Source of the DNA: Lyngbya sp. PCC 8106
GTDB taxonomy: Bacteria > Cyanobacteriota > Cyanobacteriia > Cyanobacteriales > Microcoleaceae
DNA: 64,000 nucleotides
Assembly (NCBI RefSeq): GCF_000169095.1
Contig: NZ_AAVU01000040.1
Coordinates: 1 to 64,000 of the forward strand
Direction: 5' to 3'
Shown here: one piece after another, positions 25,532 to 34,287 of the stretch
Position numbering within the stretch: the stretch's first letter is position 1
How the letters are laid out: each line of letters begins with the position of its first letter
The notes under the pieces: model-generated
Database searches by the model: none
Told to the model about the DNA's origin: nothing
Seen by the model: the letters and a program-made list of their open reading frames with translations, nothing else
Program-made: the position numbers and the translations under genes

Positions 25532-26614
25532 TTATTTTCGAGCAAACCCCCGTCCCGAAGTAGACTTTGACCAAATTATAAGTTCTCCCCGCCGTCCTCC
25601 TGCGGCGAGAAATTCTCCTCGAGGGTGCCACGACAAACAGGAAAAACCATCAACCCCATCTTCCAAGGTTTGGATGATTTTTTCGGCCGAATGCCACAAA
25701 CAAACCGCTCCTTCTTCGCTTCCCGAAGCTAACAGAAACGTACCCGGTTGAAACTCAATTCCGGTGACATTTTCCCGGTGTCCTTCCAACACCCAACCTT
25801 CCCAACCCGCCTCTTCTTGAATTTGTTTTTCCCAAATAACAACCCCTTCCGCACTGGCGACAGCCAACAGCGGCGCCCCCAACACCGTCGGCGAGTCCGA
25901 CCAAGCCAAAGACCGCACTTTCCCCGGAAAACCCCGCATCACCCAGGGATGGGGGTTTCCCCATTCGACCACCGCCAGGGTTCTATCGAGGTTCCCGCAG
26001 GCGATATACTTGCCATCGGGGGACCAGGCGACGGCTTGGCTGGCGGAAGGAATTTGTAATACATGGGGGTCATCCTCCCAGTTGGAACCCTGCCAAATTT
26101 TCACCCCCTGATAGCCGCCAACCGCCAATGTATCAAGGACGGGATGCCAAGCCAGACACAACACCGATGAGTCGTGAAAGTTCAACTGTGTGACTTCCCG
26201 ATGGGTTTCGGCGTCCCAAATTTGCACCGTCCGACCCCGACTAAAGGCGAGTTGGTTGGTCGTTGAACTCCAGGCGAGTTGGTCAACCCAGGCGGATGTG
26301 GGGTCGAGAGGGGTGAGGGTTTGGGTGGGGAGGTGCCAAATTTTCACTACGCCATCCTGTCCCCCGGCGGCGAGATATTGACCGTCCCGAGAAAAGGACA
26401 GACAATCAATAGATTTTTCCGTCTCCGATTGTAATACGAATACCTGCTCTTTTTGATGCCAGAGGATAATTTCTCCACAGGCGGAACTGGCGGCTAGTAA
26501 ACCTTCGGGCGACCATTTAACGGCGGTAATATAATCGGATAGCGTTAGGTTTTCATGGGTTTTTAATCGGGTTGAAGGGGTGCGATTTTTTTTGTTTTTG
26601 CCTAAATCAAACAC
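25532..26614 (-). CDS. WD40 repeat protein
   Basis: 360 residues with about seven WD40 blades; the typical endings are visible as GEIILWHQK, GVVKIWHLP, TVQIWDAE, GVKIWQG, GAVCLWHSA and GELIIWSK. Such propellers are protein-interaction scaffolds. The start at 26614 overlaps the stop of the COG0523 GTPase gene upstream (26602) by 13 bp, so the two are translationally coupled and the WD40 protein probably shares its zinc (Zur) regulation. A role in zinc handling is inferred from this coupling only. Confidence 0.85.
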   Translation of the reverse strand: MFDLGKNKKNRTPSTRLKTHENLTLSDYITAVKWSPEGLLAASSACGEIILWHQKEQVFVLQSETEKSIDCLSFSRDGQYLAAGGQDGVVKIWHLPTQTLTPLDPTSAWVDQLAWSSTTNQLAFSRGRTVQIWDAETHREVTQLNFHDSSVLCLAWHPVLDTLAVGGYQGVKIWQGSNWEDDPHVLQIPSASQAVAWSPDGKYIACGNLDRTLAVVEWGNPHPWVMRGFPGKVRSLAWSDSPTVLGAPLLAVASAEGVVIWEKQIQEEAGWEGWVLEGHRENVTGIEFQPGTFLLASGSEEGAVCLWHSAEKIIQTLEDGVDGFSCLSWHPRGEFLAAGGRRGELIIWSKSTSGRGFARK

Positions 26615-27573
26615 TGGCGAAAGCCCTCTTTTAACTGTTCTGCGTTGAGGTTGCGACCGATAAATACTAATTCATTTTTGCGGGTTTCTTGGGGCTTCCA
26701 GGGGCGGTCGGGGATACCGTTAAACAGCATATGAACCCCCTGAAAAACGTAGCGGTGATCTTCGCCGGCAATATTCACAATTCCTTTCATTCTGAAGATA
26801 TCCGGGCCTTGATTTTGCAAGAGTTCGCCGATCCATTGATTGAGTTTTTCTCCGTCTAATTCCCCGCTTTCAACTAAAGCGACAGATTTAACGGTTTCGT
26901 CGTGTTCGTGGGCGTCTTCGTTTAAAAATTCCGGGTCAATTTCTAAGGCTCGTTTCACGTCAAAGGCTCGAACCCCCAGCAACGCTTCCATTTCTAATTG
27001 GGCGTTTTGGGTGCGATAAATTTTCGCCATTGCGTTCATTTTTTTAATGCGTTTTTCCAGTTCGTCGAGTTCTTCTGGCTTGACTAAATCGACTTTATTG
27101 AGTAAAATAATATCAGCAAATGCCATTTGTTCTTGGGCTTCGTCGGCTTCCCAATGTTGCCAAATATGTTTGGCATCCACAACGGTGACAACGGCATCGA
27201 GTAACAGTTTTTCCTGCATATCCTCATCGACAAAAAAGGTTTGAATGACGGGGGCAGGGTCGGCGAGTCCGGTGGTTTCTATCACGAGATGATCGAATTT
27301 ATCTCGGCGTTTCATTAAGTTGCCAATAATTCGGATTAAATCGCCCCGAACGGTGCAACAAATACAGCCGTTATTCATCTCAAATATTTCTTCATCGGCA
27401 TCGATCACAAGCTGGTTATCAATGCCAACTTCTCCAAATTCATTCACAATTACCGCAACTTTTTTACCGTGTTCGTGGGTTAAAATTCGATTCAGCAATG
27501 TTGTTTTTCCCGCCCCCAAATATCCTGTTAATACGGTGACGGGAACTGTATCTTTTGCAACAGCGTTAACCAT
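26602..27573 (-). CDS. COG0523 zinc-type GTPase metallochaperone (CobW family)
   Basis: 323 residues. G3E GTPase with Walker A GYLGAGKTTLLNRIL (about 18-32), the metal motif GCICC in NNGCICCTVRGDL, ETTGLADPAP, and the guanine-specificity motif NKVDLV. The C-terminal CobW domain ends FQGVHMLFNGIPDRPW...NELVFIGRNLN. This family binds zinc at CxCC and delivers it to client proteins under zinc shortage. A Zur-box-like palindrome lies 25 bp upstream. It is the first gene of a pair with the WD40 protein. Confidence 0.92.
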   Translation of the reverse strand: MVNAVAKDTVPVTVLTGYLGAGKTTLLNRILTHEHGKKVAVIVNEFGEVGIDNQLVIDADEEIFEMNNGCICCTVRGDLIRIIGNLMKRRDKFDHLVIETTGLADPAPVIQTFFVDEDMQEKLLLDAVVTVVDAKHIWQHWEADEAQEQMAFADIILLNKVDLVKPEELDELEKRIKKMNAMAKIYRTQNAQLEMEALLGVRAFDVKRALEIDPEFLNEDAHEHDETVKSVALVESGELDGEKLNQWIGELLQNQGPDIFRMKGIVNIAGEDHRYVFQGVHMLFNGIPDRPWKPQETRKNELVFIGRNLNAEQLKEGFRQCLI

Positions 27574-27597
27574 AGCTCTACCTCGGCTTTTATAAAA

Positions 27598-27612
27598 TGA
27601 TAACCATTATCG
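27598..27612. promoter_or_regulatory. Zur-box-like palindrome upstream of the COG0523 gene
   Basis: TGATAACCATTATCG agrees with the cyanobacterial zinc-uptake-regulator consensus TGATAATNATTATCA at 12 of 14 fixed positions. It is 25 bp from the start codon at 27573. Confidence 0.65.
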
Positions 27613-27656
27613 CACAAAAAGCAAGGGATTATTTTAGGGAATGGGGAGGATGGTAA

Positions 27657-27737
27657 ACGGATGGGTTGACGGTTGGGTTTCGAGGTTAACGCTTTAAGAA
27701 ACGGATGGGTTGACGGTTGGGTTTCGAGGTTAACGCT
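27657..27737. repeat. Two tandem 44-bp units related to the dnd repeat
   Basis: Unit 1 is 27657-27700 and unit 2 starts at 27701 (truncated at 27737). Each begins ACGGATGGGTTGACGGTTGG. The unit is the same length as the 44-bp block of the 14.3-kb array and matches it at 34 of 44 positions by eye. Confidence 0.8.
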
Positions 27738-27742
27738 GTCAC

Positions 27743-27841
27743 ACTGGTCACTGGTCACTGGTCACTGGTCACTGTCACCTGGGGAGGTGGGGAGATCTTA
27801 CCCTCTGCCCTCTGCCCTCTGCCCTCTGCCCTCTGCCTTCT
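27743..27841. repeat. Two heptanucleotide tandem repeats
   Basis: ACTGGTC is repeated four times at 27743-27770, and CCTCTGC five times at 27802-27836. These are the seven-base short tandem repeats common in filamentous cyanobacteria. With the 44-bp units they fill most of the 330-bp gap between the COG0523 gene and the hydrolase gene. Confidence 0.9.
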
Positions 27842-27903
27842 GAATGGGGTTTTTAGCGATCGCCGAGCGCCTGACCGATTTTACATCCGACCTAACATTC
27901 GGT

Positions 27904-28815
27904 TTAGCCTTGCTGTAAAAAGGGTTGAACCGCTTCCATGACGGCTGAGGGATGTTCTTCGTGGAGTCCCAAAGAACCGGACAGGTGGCGAACTTCCACC
28001 CCTTCCAGGTTCGCGATCGCCTGCATTTCCGCTTTCGATCCCGGCGGTGCCTGGTCGCTAACGATAACCATTATCGGAGCGGGTAGCGGTTGAAACCAGT
28101 TGAGAAACTCCTCTCGCCCCGATGCGGGGTCTAGGGTACCGGTCACAAACGCCGCAGGTGCAAACCTCGCCCCCGGTTGTTGGGTGATATTCCATTTTTC
28201 CCGCATAAACTCGGGCGTCAGCAGGGTTGAGTCGGTGTAAACGTGGCGGCGATACATCAACCGCAGGAAAGCCGGAGTGGTGTTGAGTTTGTAGAGGAGT
28301 TGTCCGAAAATTGGCGATCGCACCAAATTTCGCACCGTACCAGATACCGCCGAACTCGCCCCCATCGTGGGCAGGGGACCCCGCCAAGTGGGAGCGACAA
28401 GGACGATTTTAGCAAATAAACCCGGTTGAGAAGCCGCCAACTTCATCACATAACCCGCACTATGACCGGCGGCGATCACCTTGAGGGGGGTCTGACAGAC
28501 AGAGTTGACAAAATCTTTGAGAAATTGATGATAAAGCCCCGGCCGATATTGTAGCGGTAAACGGTCTGAGTCGCCAAAACCCGGCCAGTCGGGGGCGATC
28601 GCTTGAAATTGGGGGGCTAGCCTTTGAGCGAGTCCGGCCATTTCTCCACGACTGGAAACGGTACTCATCGCCGGAAGCAGCAAAACCGGATCGCCTTGTC
28701 CGAGGGTTTCGTAAACGACGGTAACGGGCTGTTCACCATTCCAGACCCATGTTTCAACCGCCCCGCCTATTTGGGGGCGAAGAGGGGTTGTGGCGGTGTT
28801 GGTCAGGACAGTCAT
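27904..28815 (-). CDS. Alpha/beta hydrolase
   Basis: 303 residues. The nucleophile elbow is AAGHSAGYVMKLA (Ser in GHSAG, about residue 119). The oxyanion region is VLLLPAMSTVSSRGEM, AIAPDWPGFGDSDRLP is the usual strand-turn, and the C-terminal acid/His region is VIVSDQAPPGSKAEM and LGLHEEHPSAVMEAVQPFL. This is a cytoplasmic serine hydrolase of the epoxide-hydrolase/haloperoxidase-like group; the substrate is unknown. It lies between two zinc-related genes but only a weak Zur-like sequence (core ATAATAATT) precedes it, so its link with zinc is not supported. Confidence 0.85.
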   Translation of the reverse strand: MTVLTNTATTPLRPQIGGAVETWVWNGEQPVTVVYETLGQGDPVLLLPAMSTVSSRGEMAGLAQRLAPQFQAIAPDWPGFGDSDRLPLQYRPGLYHQFLKDFVNSVCQTPLKVIAAGHSAGYVMKLAASQPGLFAKIVLVAPTWRGPLPTMGASSAVSGTVRNLVRSPIFGQLLYKLNTTPAFLRLMYRRHVYTDSTLLTPEFMREKWNITQQPGARFAPAAFVTGTLDPASGREEFLNWFQPLPAPIMVIVSDQAPPGSKAEMQAIANLEGVEVRHLSGSLGLHEEHPSAVMEAVQPFLQQG

Positions 28816-28925
28816 GGGCGTTCAAATTTCCACTGAAATTATTATACAACGTCTGGGTTTTTTTCGCTCATTCTGCGGTCAATTTTTCAGCCCGGTGCGG
28901 GGGTGAATTTTTCGCCGAAAACGGT

Positions 28926-29966
28926 TTATTTTTGAGCGGTAAACGGCGTATAATTTCCGCCCAAGCCTTCAACAATTGTGCGCGTATTTGATTTGAGCAT
29001 TTGTTGATAGGTTTCGGCATCGCTTCCGGTTTCTCCCAAACCATCTGCATATAATTCTTGCTCGGAAACTTGAATATTTGCTTCTTTGGCAACCGTTTCG
29101 AGGAGTTGAGGATTGCTCGTTGATTCTGCAAAAATCGTCGGTACATTTGCCGCTTGAATCTCCCGCACCAGTTCCCCGACTCGCGACGCAGTTGGGGCTT
29201 CATCTGTACTAAATCCCTGCAACGCCCCTTCGTAGGAAAGACCGTAAGCATTCACATAGTAACCCAGCGCATCGTGGGTGGTGACAAGCTTTTGTTGATT
29301 GGGGGGAATGGTGGAAATTTTAGACTGAATCCAACCATCAATTTCTGCAAGTTCAGCCGCGATTTGTTCGGCATTTTGTTGATAAAGTTCCGCCTTTTCT
29401 GGCTGTAAATTTGCCAAAGATTCGGCAATAACTTCGACCATTTGAATCCCATTTTCCGGATCGTGCCAAACATGAGGATCGGGGGCTAATTCTTCGCCGT
29501 GGTCGTGGCTGTGGTCGTGATTATCATTCCCATGACCGTGATCGTGGGCTTCTCCCATCAACGGTTGGGGGACGGCGACCTCGTGGACGGCAATTTTGGG
29601 GGCGGGGTTGCTTGTGGCTTCCACCAATCGAATTAAACTTGGATCGAAGTCGTACCCCGCGTATAAAATTAAATTGGCGGTATCGATCGCCTTGCGGTCC
29701 TCGGGTTTGGGCTGATAAACGTGGGGGTCTTCACCCGCTTTCACCAAACAGTTGAGGTTAACCGTTTCTTGGGCAACCTGCCGGGTTAAGTCACAAATGA
29801 TACTCGTAGTGGCGACAACGGAGGGAAGAGTTACGCCAGTTTCCAAGGCGGATGGAGCAGTTGCGCCGCTCTGGTTGGTAACGTTTGGAGGTGACGAATT
29901 ACACCCGACCGAGGCCCAAAGCAAGGTTAACCCCACCAGGGGCTTGAGGTTGACATTTCCTAACAT
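28926..29966 (-). CDS. znuA: Zinc ABC transporter substrate-binding lipoprotein ZnuA
   Basis: 346 residues. The signal sequence ends in a lipobox-like SVGCNSSPP, so the protein is probably a lipoprotein facing the periplasm. ZnuA captures Zn2+ for the ZnuBC permease. Cluster A-1 features: VVATTSIICDLTRQVA, VKAGEDPHVYQPKP (metal His), and a His-rich loop of about 20 residues (EAHDHGHGNDNHDHSHDHGE) before APDPHVWHDPENG. LVTTHDALGYYVNAYGLSYEG and FAESTSNPQLLETVAKEANI complete the metal site. It is divergent from znuCB, with the Zur-box-like site in the gap. Confidence 0.95.
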   Translation of the reverse strand: MLGNVNLKPLVGLTLLWASVGCNSSPPNVTNQSGATAPSALETGVTLPSVVATTSIICDLTRQVAQETVNLNCLVKAGEDPHVYQPKPEDRKAIDTANLILYAGYDFDPSLIRLVEATSNPAPKIAVHEVAVPQPLMGEAHDHGHGNDNHDHSHDHGEELAPDPHVWHDPENGIQMVEVIAESLANLQPEKAELYQQNAEQIAAELAEIDGWIQSKISTIPPNQQKLVTTHDALGYYVNAYGLSYEGALQGFSTDEAPTASRVGELVREIQAANVPTIFAESTSNPQLLETVAKEANIQVSEQELYADGLGETGSDAETYQQMLKSNTRTIVEGLGGNYTPFTAQK

Positions 29967-29981
29967 GGCTGACCTCTGTTA

Positions 29982-29996
29982 CGATAATGATTATCA
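29982..29996. promoter_or_regulatory. Zur-box-like palindrome between znuA and znuCB
   Basis: CGATAATGATTATCA matches the Zur consensus TGATAATNATTATCA in all but the first base. It lies in the 52-bp gap between the two start codons and can control both directions. Confidence 0.75.
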
Positions 29997-30018
29997 TTAT
30001 GTTACACCAAAATGAACG

Positions 30019-30738
30019 ATGTTAGAAGTTCTGCATCTGGCGGTCAACTACCGGGGGGTTTGTGCGGTCGAGGATGTCAGCTTTCGTCTGGAAGCGGGTC
30101 AACTGGTGGGGATTATTGGGCCGAATGGTGCGGGTAAAAGTACGATGCTGAAGGCGATGTTGGGGTTAATTCCGGCGTCTGAAGGGGTGATCCGCTATCA
30201 TCAACGGTCTTTAAAAGATCAACTCTCCCAAGTTGCTTATATTCCGCAGCGATCGCAAATTGATTGGGATTATCCGATCGCGGTTAAAAATGTGGTAATG
30301 ATGGCGCGTACCCGTCACACGGGATGGTTTCGATCACCTTCTCGTTACTCTCAAGAAGTGGTAAAATCGGCGTTAATGAGAGTGGGAATGTGGGAGTTTA
30401 AAGACCGACAAATTGGCGAACTTTCTGGCGGTCAACAGCAGCGCGTTTTTTTAGCCCAAGCCTTGGCACAAGAGGCGGAATTATTCTTTTTTGATGAACC
30501 GTTTGTGGGAGTGGATAAAAAGACGGAAGCGGTGATTTTTCAGGTGTTTGATGAGTTGAAACATCAGGGCAAAACTTTGTTGGTTGTCGGCCACGAATTG
30601 GGGGAAGTTTCCCGCCAGTACGATCGGTTTTTGCTGATTAACAAACACATCATCGCCGAGGGAACCCGTTCGCAAGTAATGACCGCAGAAAATCTACAAA
30701 AAGCCTACGGGGATAATGTGATTTTATTGCGGGGTTAA
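30019..30738 (+). CDS. znuC: Zinc ABC transporter ATP-binding protein ZnuC
   Basis: 239 residues. Walker A is GIIGPNGAGKSTMLKAML (about 31-48), the Q-loop lies in VAYIPQRSQIDWDYP, the signature is LSGGQQQRVFLAQALAQ, Walker B is AELFFFDEPFVGVD and the switch His is in LLVVGHELGEV. The protein is a cytoplasmic ATPase that drives zinc import. znuB follows after 15 bp. Neighbours and Zur box point to zinc; on sequence alone the family also contains manganese transporters (MntA-like). Confidence 0.93.
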   Translation: MLEVLHLAVNYRGVCAVEDVSFRLEAGQLVGIIGPNGAGKSTMLKAMLGLIPASEGVIRYHQRSLKDQLSQVAYIPQRSQIDWDYPIAVKNVVMMARTRHTGWFRSPSRYSQEVVKSALMRVGMWEFKDRQIGELSGGQQQRVFLAQALAQEAELFFFDEPFVGVDKKTEAVIFQVFDELKHQGKTLLVVGHELGEVSRQYDRFLLINKHIIAEGTRSQVMTAENLQKAYGDNVILLRG

Positions 30739-30753
30739 ACTGGGTGATTATTA

Positions 30754-31629
30754 ATGAATTGGTTGCTCGATCCGCTAAGTTTTGAATTTATGCGCCACGC
30801 CGTATTAGTGGCGGTTTTGATGGGGATTTTGTGTCCGGTTGTGGGCAGTTATTTAATTGTGCAGCGCATGGGATTGTTGGGAGATGTGATCGCCCATGCG
30901 GTTTTACCCGGACTGGCAATTGCGTTTTATTTGGGGATTGATATTTTTCTGGGAGCGTTTATTTCGGGAACAGTCAGCACGCTAATTATTGCTTGGATTC
31001 AATCCCAATCTCGGGTCAAAATAGATGTGGCTATGGCTTTAGTATTTTCGGGGTTTTTAGCCTTGGGAATTCTGCTGATTACGGTTCTTGAAAGCAAACT
31101 CGATTTGCACAGTTTTCTGTTTGGGGATATTTTGAGCGTCACCACTCGGGATGTTGTCAGAACGTTAATGATTACCCTCTTTATTTTACTCTGCGTTCGG
31201 CTGTTTTACAAGGAACTTTTGTTTTATACGTTCAATCCTTTGGGAGCGCAGGCGATGGGATTACCTGTAAATTTAATTAATATTGGCTTGGTTTCTGCGA
31301 TTACCTTAACGATTATTGCCAGTATGCAGGCGGTGGGGGTTGTGTTGGTGGTTTCGCTGTTAATTGGTCCGGGAATTACGGCTTATTTGTTGGTGAAAGA
31401 ATTGCATCAAATGATGGGATTGGGGGCAATTTTTGGCATTTTTAGCAGCGTGGCGGGGATGTATATTAGCTACTATCTGAATGTTCCTTCCGGGGCGGCT
31501 ATTGTGTTGACGGTTTCGGGGTTATTTATTCTGGCTTTGCTGTTCAGTCCTTCTCAGGGGATTTTAACCCGTCCGGAAGCAAACAGTCCCCGATCTATTC
31601 TTCAAAAGTTCAAACAATGGAAACAATAA
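30754..31629 (+). CDS. znuB: Zinc ABC transporter permease ZnuB
   Basis: 291 residues with eight or so hydrophobic helices (FMRHAVLVAVLMGILCPVVGSYLIVQRMGLLGDVIAHAVLPGLAIAFYL is the conserved N-terminal part). The family motif GDVIAHAVLPG is present, and the C-terminal helices (LVSAITLTIIASMQAVGVVLVVSLLIGPGITAYLL) are typical. It is the inner-membrane channel of ZnuABC. It ends 32 bp from the convergent metallophosphoesterase-like gene. Confidence 0.94.
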   Translation: MNWLLDPLSFEFMRHAVLVAVLMGILCPVVGSYLIVQRMGLLGDVIAHAVLPGLAIAFYLGIDIFLGAFISGTVSTLIIAWIQSQSRVKIDVAMALVFSGFLALGILLITVLESKLDLHSFLFGDILSVTTRDVVRTLMITLFILLCVRLFYKELLFYTFNPLGAQAMGLPVNLINIGLVSAITLTIIASMQAVGVVLVVSLLIGPGITAYLLVKELHQMMGLGAIFGIFSSVAGMYISYYLNVPSGAAIVLTVSGLFILALLFSPSQGILTRPEANSPRSILQKFKQWKQ

Positions 31630-31661
31630 GAGTTATAATTCCCGATTAATTATCCGTATTT

Positions 31662-32366
31662 TTAGGGAGAATAATAAACCGTCTGAAATTTAATAAAATA
31701 GGTATCGGGATGATATAAAGTATAGGTGGCTTTTCCCGGTTCTCGGCCTACATTTCCCACCCCAATCACTTGTTTTTTAGAAGGGGTAAAAGTTTGAGTG
31801 GGTTGTTGTTCATTAAGAGTTAAAACGGAACTAGAAATTGAACCGGTTTGTAACTCGTACTGAAAGATTAAACCGGAACGACCACAAAATAAACGGTTGG
31901 CTTCGCCCCGTTGAAGTCGATCTAACAACGTCCAAGGGGGTGTTTGGGGGGTTAATTCATCGCCCACATTAACACTGCTTCCGTGAATCAACAAACAATC
32001 CAATTCAAAAAAGCCAAAATGTTGCTGTCTCAGCCATTGAACCGTTTCTCTCGAAACACAATCCCACAATAATTTTACCCCATCTGCTCCATATTTGTCT
32101 TTTAATTCTGTCGCCTCTACATTGCCGCCCAAACCGTACAAATTAAAACATTGTTCTTCCCACCAACCGATACAAACTTGCGGGGTTAATTCTCCGTTCC
32201 GGGGTTCTCTCACCCGTTCGACAAGCGCTTCTGTTTGGGAATTAAGTCCGACTAAATCTCCTAAAATATACAATTCTTCGAGAGGAAAATTATGTTGTTT
32301 CAAATCATTAATCACCGCTTCATAAGCCTTGAGATTCCCCTCAATTCCACTTAAAATTGCCCACAT
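31662..32366 (-). CDS. Metallophosphoesterase-fold protein with degenerate active site
   Basis: About 234 residues from the ATG at 32366 (MWAILSGIEGNLKAY); an upstream ATG at 32417 would add 17 unlikely residues. The frame is the calcineurin-like fold seen in the gene at 34288: LSGIEGNL stands where DxHGN is expected, LGDLVGLNSQ for GDxVGYG, LLIHGSS for the His strand, and FCGRSGLIF for the GHTH motif. The Asp/His metal ligands at the first motif and both His of GHTH are lost, so phosphatase activity is unlikely. It may bind a ligand or partner. The zinc-island location suggests a zinc-stress role, by inference. Confidence 0.75.
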   Translation of the reverse strand: MWAILSGIEGNLKAYEAVINDLKQHNFPLEELYILGDLVGLNSQTEALVERVREPRNGELTPQVCIGWWEEQCFNLYGLGGNVEATELKDKYGADGVKLLWDCVSRETVQWLRQQHFGFFELDCLLIHGSSVNVGDELTPQTPPWTLLDRLQRGEANRLFCGRSGLIFQYELQTGSISSSVLTLNEQQPTQTFTPSKKQVIGVGNVGREPGKATYTLYHPDTYFIKFQTVYYSP

Positions 32367-32512
32367 TTTAACTTGCTGTTTCCTGATAAATTTGATAAAA
32401 TAGAGATGGGAATACATCCCACCCCTATCAATAGCACGCGAAAAGTTCGAGAATTAAAATTGGAGAATTGAAACTAGCCCCAACTTGGAGTATGACGGAT
32501 CAAACTCATAAA

Positions 32513-33124
32513 TTATTGGCGAGTTTTTGCATCTTCAGCAAAGACACCCCGCACCGCACTGGTAGACGTCCAAGAACCGACTTTCTGAACGCCCCGCATG
32601 ACCATACACATATGGCTAGCTTCCACAACAACAGCCACACCTTTAGGCTTCAATAAACCTTGTAAAGCATCAGCAATTTGAGCGGTTAATCGTTCTTGAA
32701 CTTGTAACCGTCTACCGTACATTTCACAGATGCGAGCGACTTTAGATAATCCTATCACTTTTCCATCCGGAATGTAAGCCACATGAGCGCGACCTAAAAT
32801 CGGCAAAATATGATGTTCGCAAGAACTAAAAATATCGATATCTCGCACCAACACCATTTCATCGGTTTGTTCGTGAAAAATCGCTCCATTCAGCAATTCA
32901 TCCAGGGATTGATGATAACCCGAGGTTAGAAATTTTCAGGCTTTAACAACCCGTTTGGGGGTATCTTTTAAGCCTTCGCGATCCGGATTTTCTCCGAGTC
33001 CTAGTAGCAACGTCCGCACCGCTTGACGCATTTCTTCTTCGGAAACCGGGAGTTCAGATTGAGTTTTTAAATTCGGTAAGTTCCCGTTTGGATTTCCTTT
33101 CGGCGAGGAGTTGGCTAAGGTCAT
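32513..33124 (-). pseudogene. folE: GTP cyclohydrolase I, interrupted by one in-frame TGA
   Basis: FolE converts GTP to dihydroneopterin triphosphate, the first step of folate/pterin synthesis, and is a zinc enzyme. From the ATG at 33124 the frame runs MTLANSSPKGNP...DTPKRVVKA and meets TGA at 32936-32938 (codon 63). The same frame continues without a shift as KFLTSGYHQSLDELLNGAIF to a normal end at 32513. The remaining sequence has the zinc ligands (SCEHHILP and ASHMCMVMRG) and catalytic core. Homologues usually have Leu or another residue at the stop, and TTA or TTG to TGA is one substitution. As it stands the enzyme would be a 62-residue stub unless read through. Another functional copy is presumably elsewhere. 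Confidence 0.85.
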
Positions 33125-33192
33125 AGATTTAGAGTTTTGTTCCTAAACTAAACGACAATTTTTTACAGTTAAATTAGACAAAAAACCAAGAT

Positions 33193-34230
33193 TTAAAATA
33201 ATTTTAAACCCATCGCTTGTGCTAATTTAGTCGGTTCTAAGATTAAACAGTTTTGCAACTGTTGACGGATTTTATGGGCTTCTAAGTGACGACCAATAAA
33301 CACAATCTGGTTCTGCGGTGAATTTATCCATTCCTCAACTTGGATATCGTATCGAGGGCCGCTGAGTTGGAAAATGTGGCGCATTTCGCTATTATCAAAC
33401 CAGAGAATTCCTTTTGCACGAAAGACTTCTATCGGCATTTCTTCCGTTAAAAATTTCTCAAATTTTTCAATATCAAAGGGAGAATGACTTTGGAAAGAAA
33501 CAGAGATAAAACCATCATTATCTAAGTGAGGGGAATGGTGATGGTGATGTTCGTGATGGTGATGTTCTTCTGAGGCTTGATACAGTTCAACTGGGGTTAA
33601 ACCAACATCTAAAACAAGCGGTAAAGGAACTTTTGCCTGTTGGGTTCTTAAAATTCTCGCACCGGGTTTAACGGTTTGAATATAAGCTTCTACTTCTTCA
33701 ACTTGTTCTGGGGCGGCTAGGTCAGTTTTATTTAAAAGAACCACATCCCCATAGACAATTTGTTTGAGGGCGGCTTCACTGTCAAAATGTTCGGGAGTAA
33801 ACGCTTCTGCATCGACGAGGGTAATAATAGAATCCAGGCGAGTTAGTTCTCGCAGTTCCGTCCCCAAAAAGGTTAAAATAATCGGTAACGGGTCCGCAAC
33901 TCCCGTGGTTTCAATGACCATATAATCCACTTGTTCTTCTCGTTCGAGAACCCGATAAACCGCATCGACCAAACCTTCATTAATTGTGCAGCAAATACAA
34001 CCGTTACTCAACTCTAGCATATCTTCTTCTGTGGAGATTAACAGTTGAGCATCAATGTTAATATCGCCAAATTCATTCACCAAAACCGCTACTTTTAAGT
34101 CCTGTTTGTTGGCGAGAATTTCATTCAACAGGGTGGTTTTTCCGCTTCCTAAAAAACCTGTAATAATGGTCACGGGCATTCCCCGTTTGGGAATATCCAG
34201 AGTGGAGGAGGGGAGAGTTTCCATAGACAT
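33193..34230 (-). CDS. COG0523 GTPase with His-rich loop (zinc chaperone type)
   Basis: 345 residues. Walker A GFLGSGKTTLLNEIL (about 25-39), the metal motif GCICC in LSNGCICCTINEGL, ETTGVADPLP, and NKTDLAAP for guanine. A His-rich stretch (EEHHHHEHHHHHSPHL, around residue 225) is typical of zinc-storing or zinc-delivering members. The C-terminal CobW domain ends FQLSGPRYDIQVEEW...NQIVFIGRHLE. A perfect 15-bp Zur-type palindrome lies 26 bp upstream. It precedes folE in the same direction (68 bp gap), so the broken folE may have been a zinc-regulated copy. Confidence 0.93.
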   Translation of the reverse strand: MSMETLPSSTLDIPKRGMPVTIITGFLGSGKTTLLNEILANKQDLKVAVLVNEFGDINIDAQLLISTEEDMLELSNGCICCTINEGLVDAVYRVLEREEQVDYMVIETTGVADPLPIILTFLGTELRELTRLDSIITLVDAEAFTPEHFDSEAALKQIVYGDVVLLNKTDLAAPEQVEEVEAYIQTVKPGARILRTQQAKVPLPLVLDVGLTPVELYQASEEHHHHEHHHHHSPHLDNDGFISVSFQSHSPFDIEKFEKFLTEEMPIEVFRAKGILWFDNSEMRHIFQLSGPRYDIQVEEWINSPQNQIVFIGRHLEAHKIRQQLQNCLILEPTKLAQAMGLKLF

Positions 34231-34255
34231 TGTTAAGCCGGAAGATCTGCAAGAA

Positions 34256-34270
34256 TGATAACAGTTATCA
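34256..34270. promoter_or_regulatory. Zur-box-like perfect palindrome
   Basis: TGATAACAGTTATCA is perfectly symmetric about its centre, with the Zur half-site TGATAA. It stands between the COG0523 start (34230) and the stop of the metallophosphoesterase gene (34288). Confidence 0.7.
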
Positions 34271-34287
34271 AAATCGAAAGCAAGTTT

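Noticed and set aside
28816..28860. Zur box before the alpha/beta hydrolase
   Set aside because: Only the ATAATAATT core matches; the outer half-sites do not.
32936..32938. TGA in folE as a selenocysteine codon
   Set aside because: The position is not a Cys or catalytic site in FolE, no SECIS-like stem was evident just after it, and a one-base change from a Leu codon is simpler.
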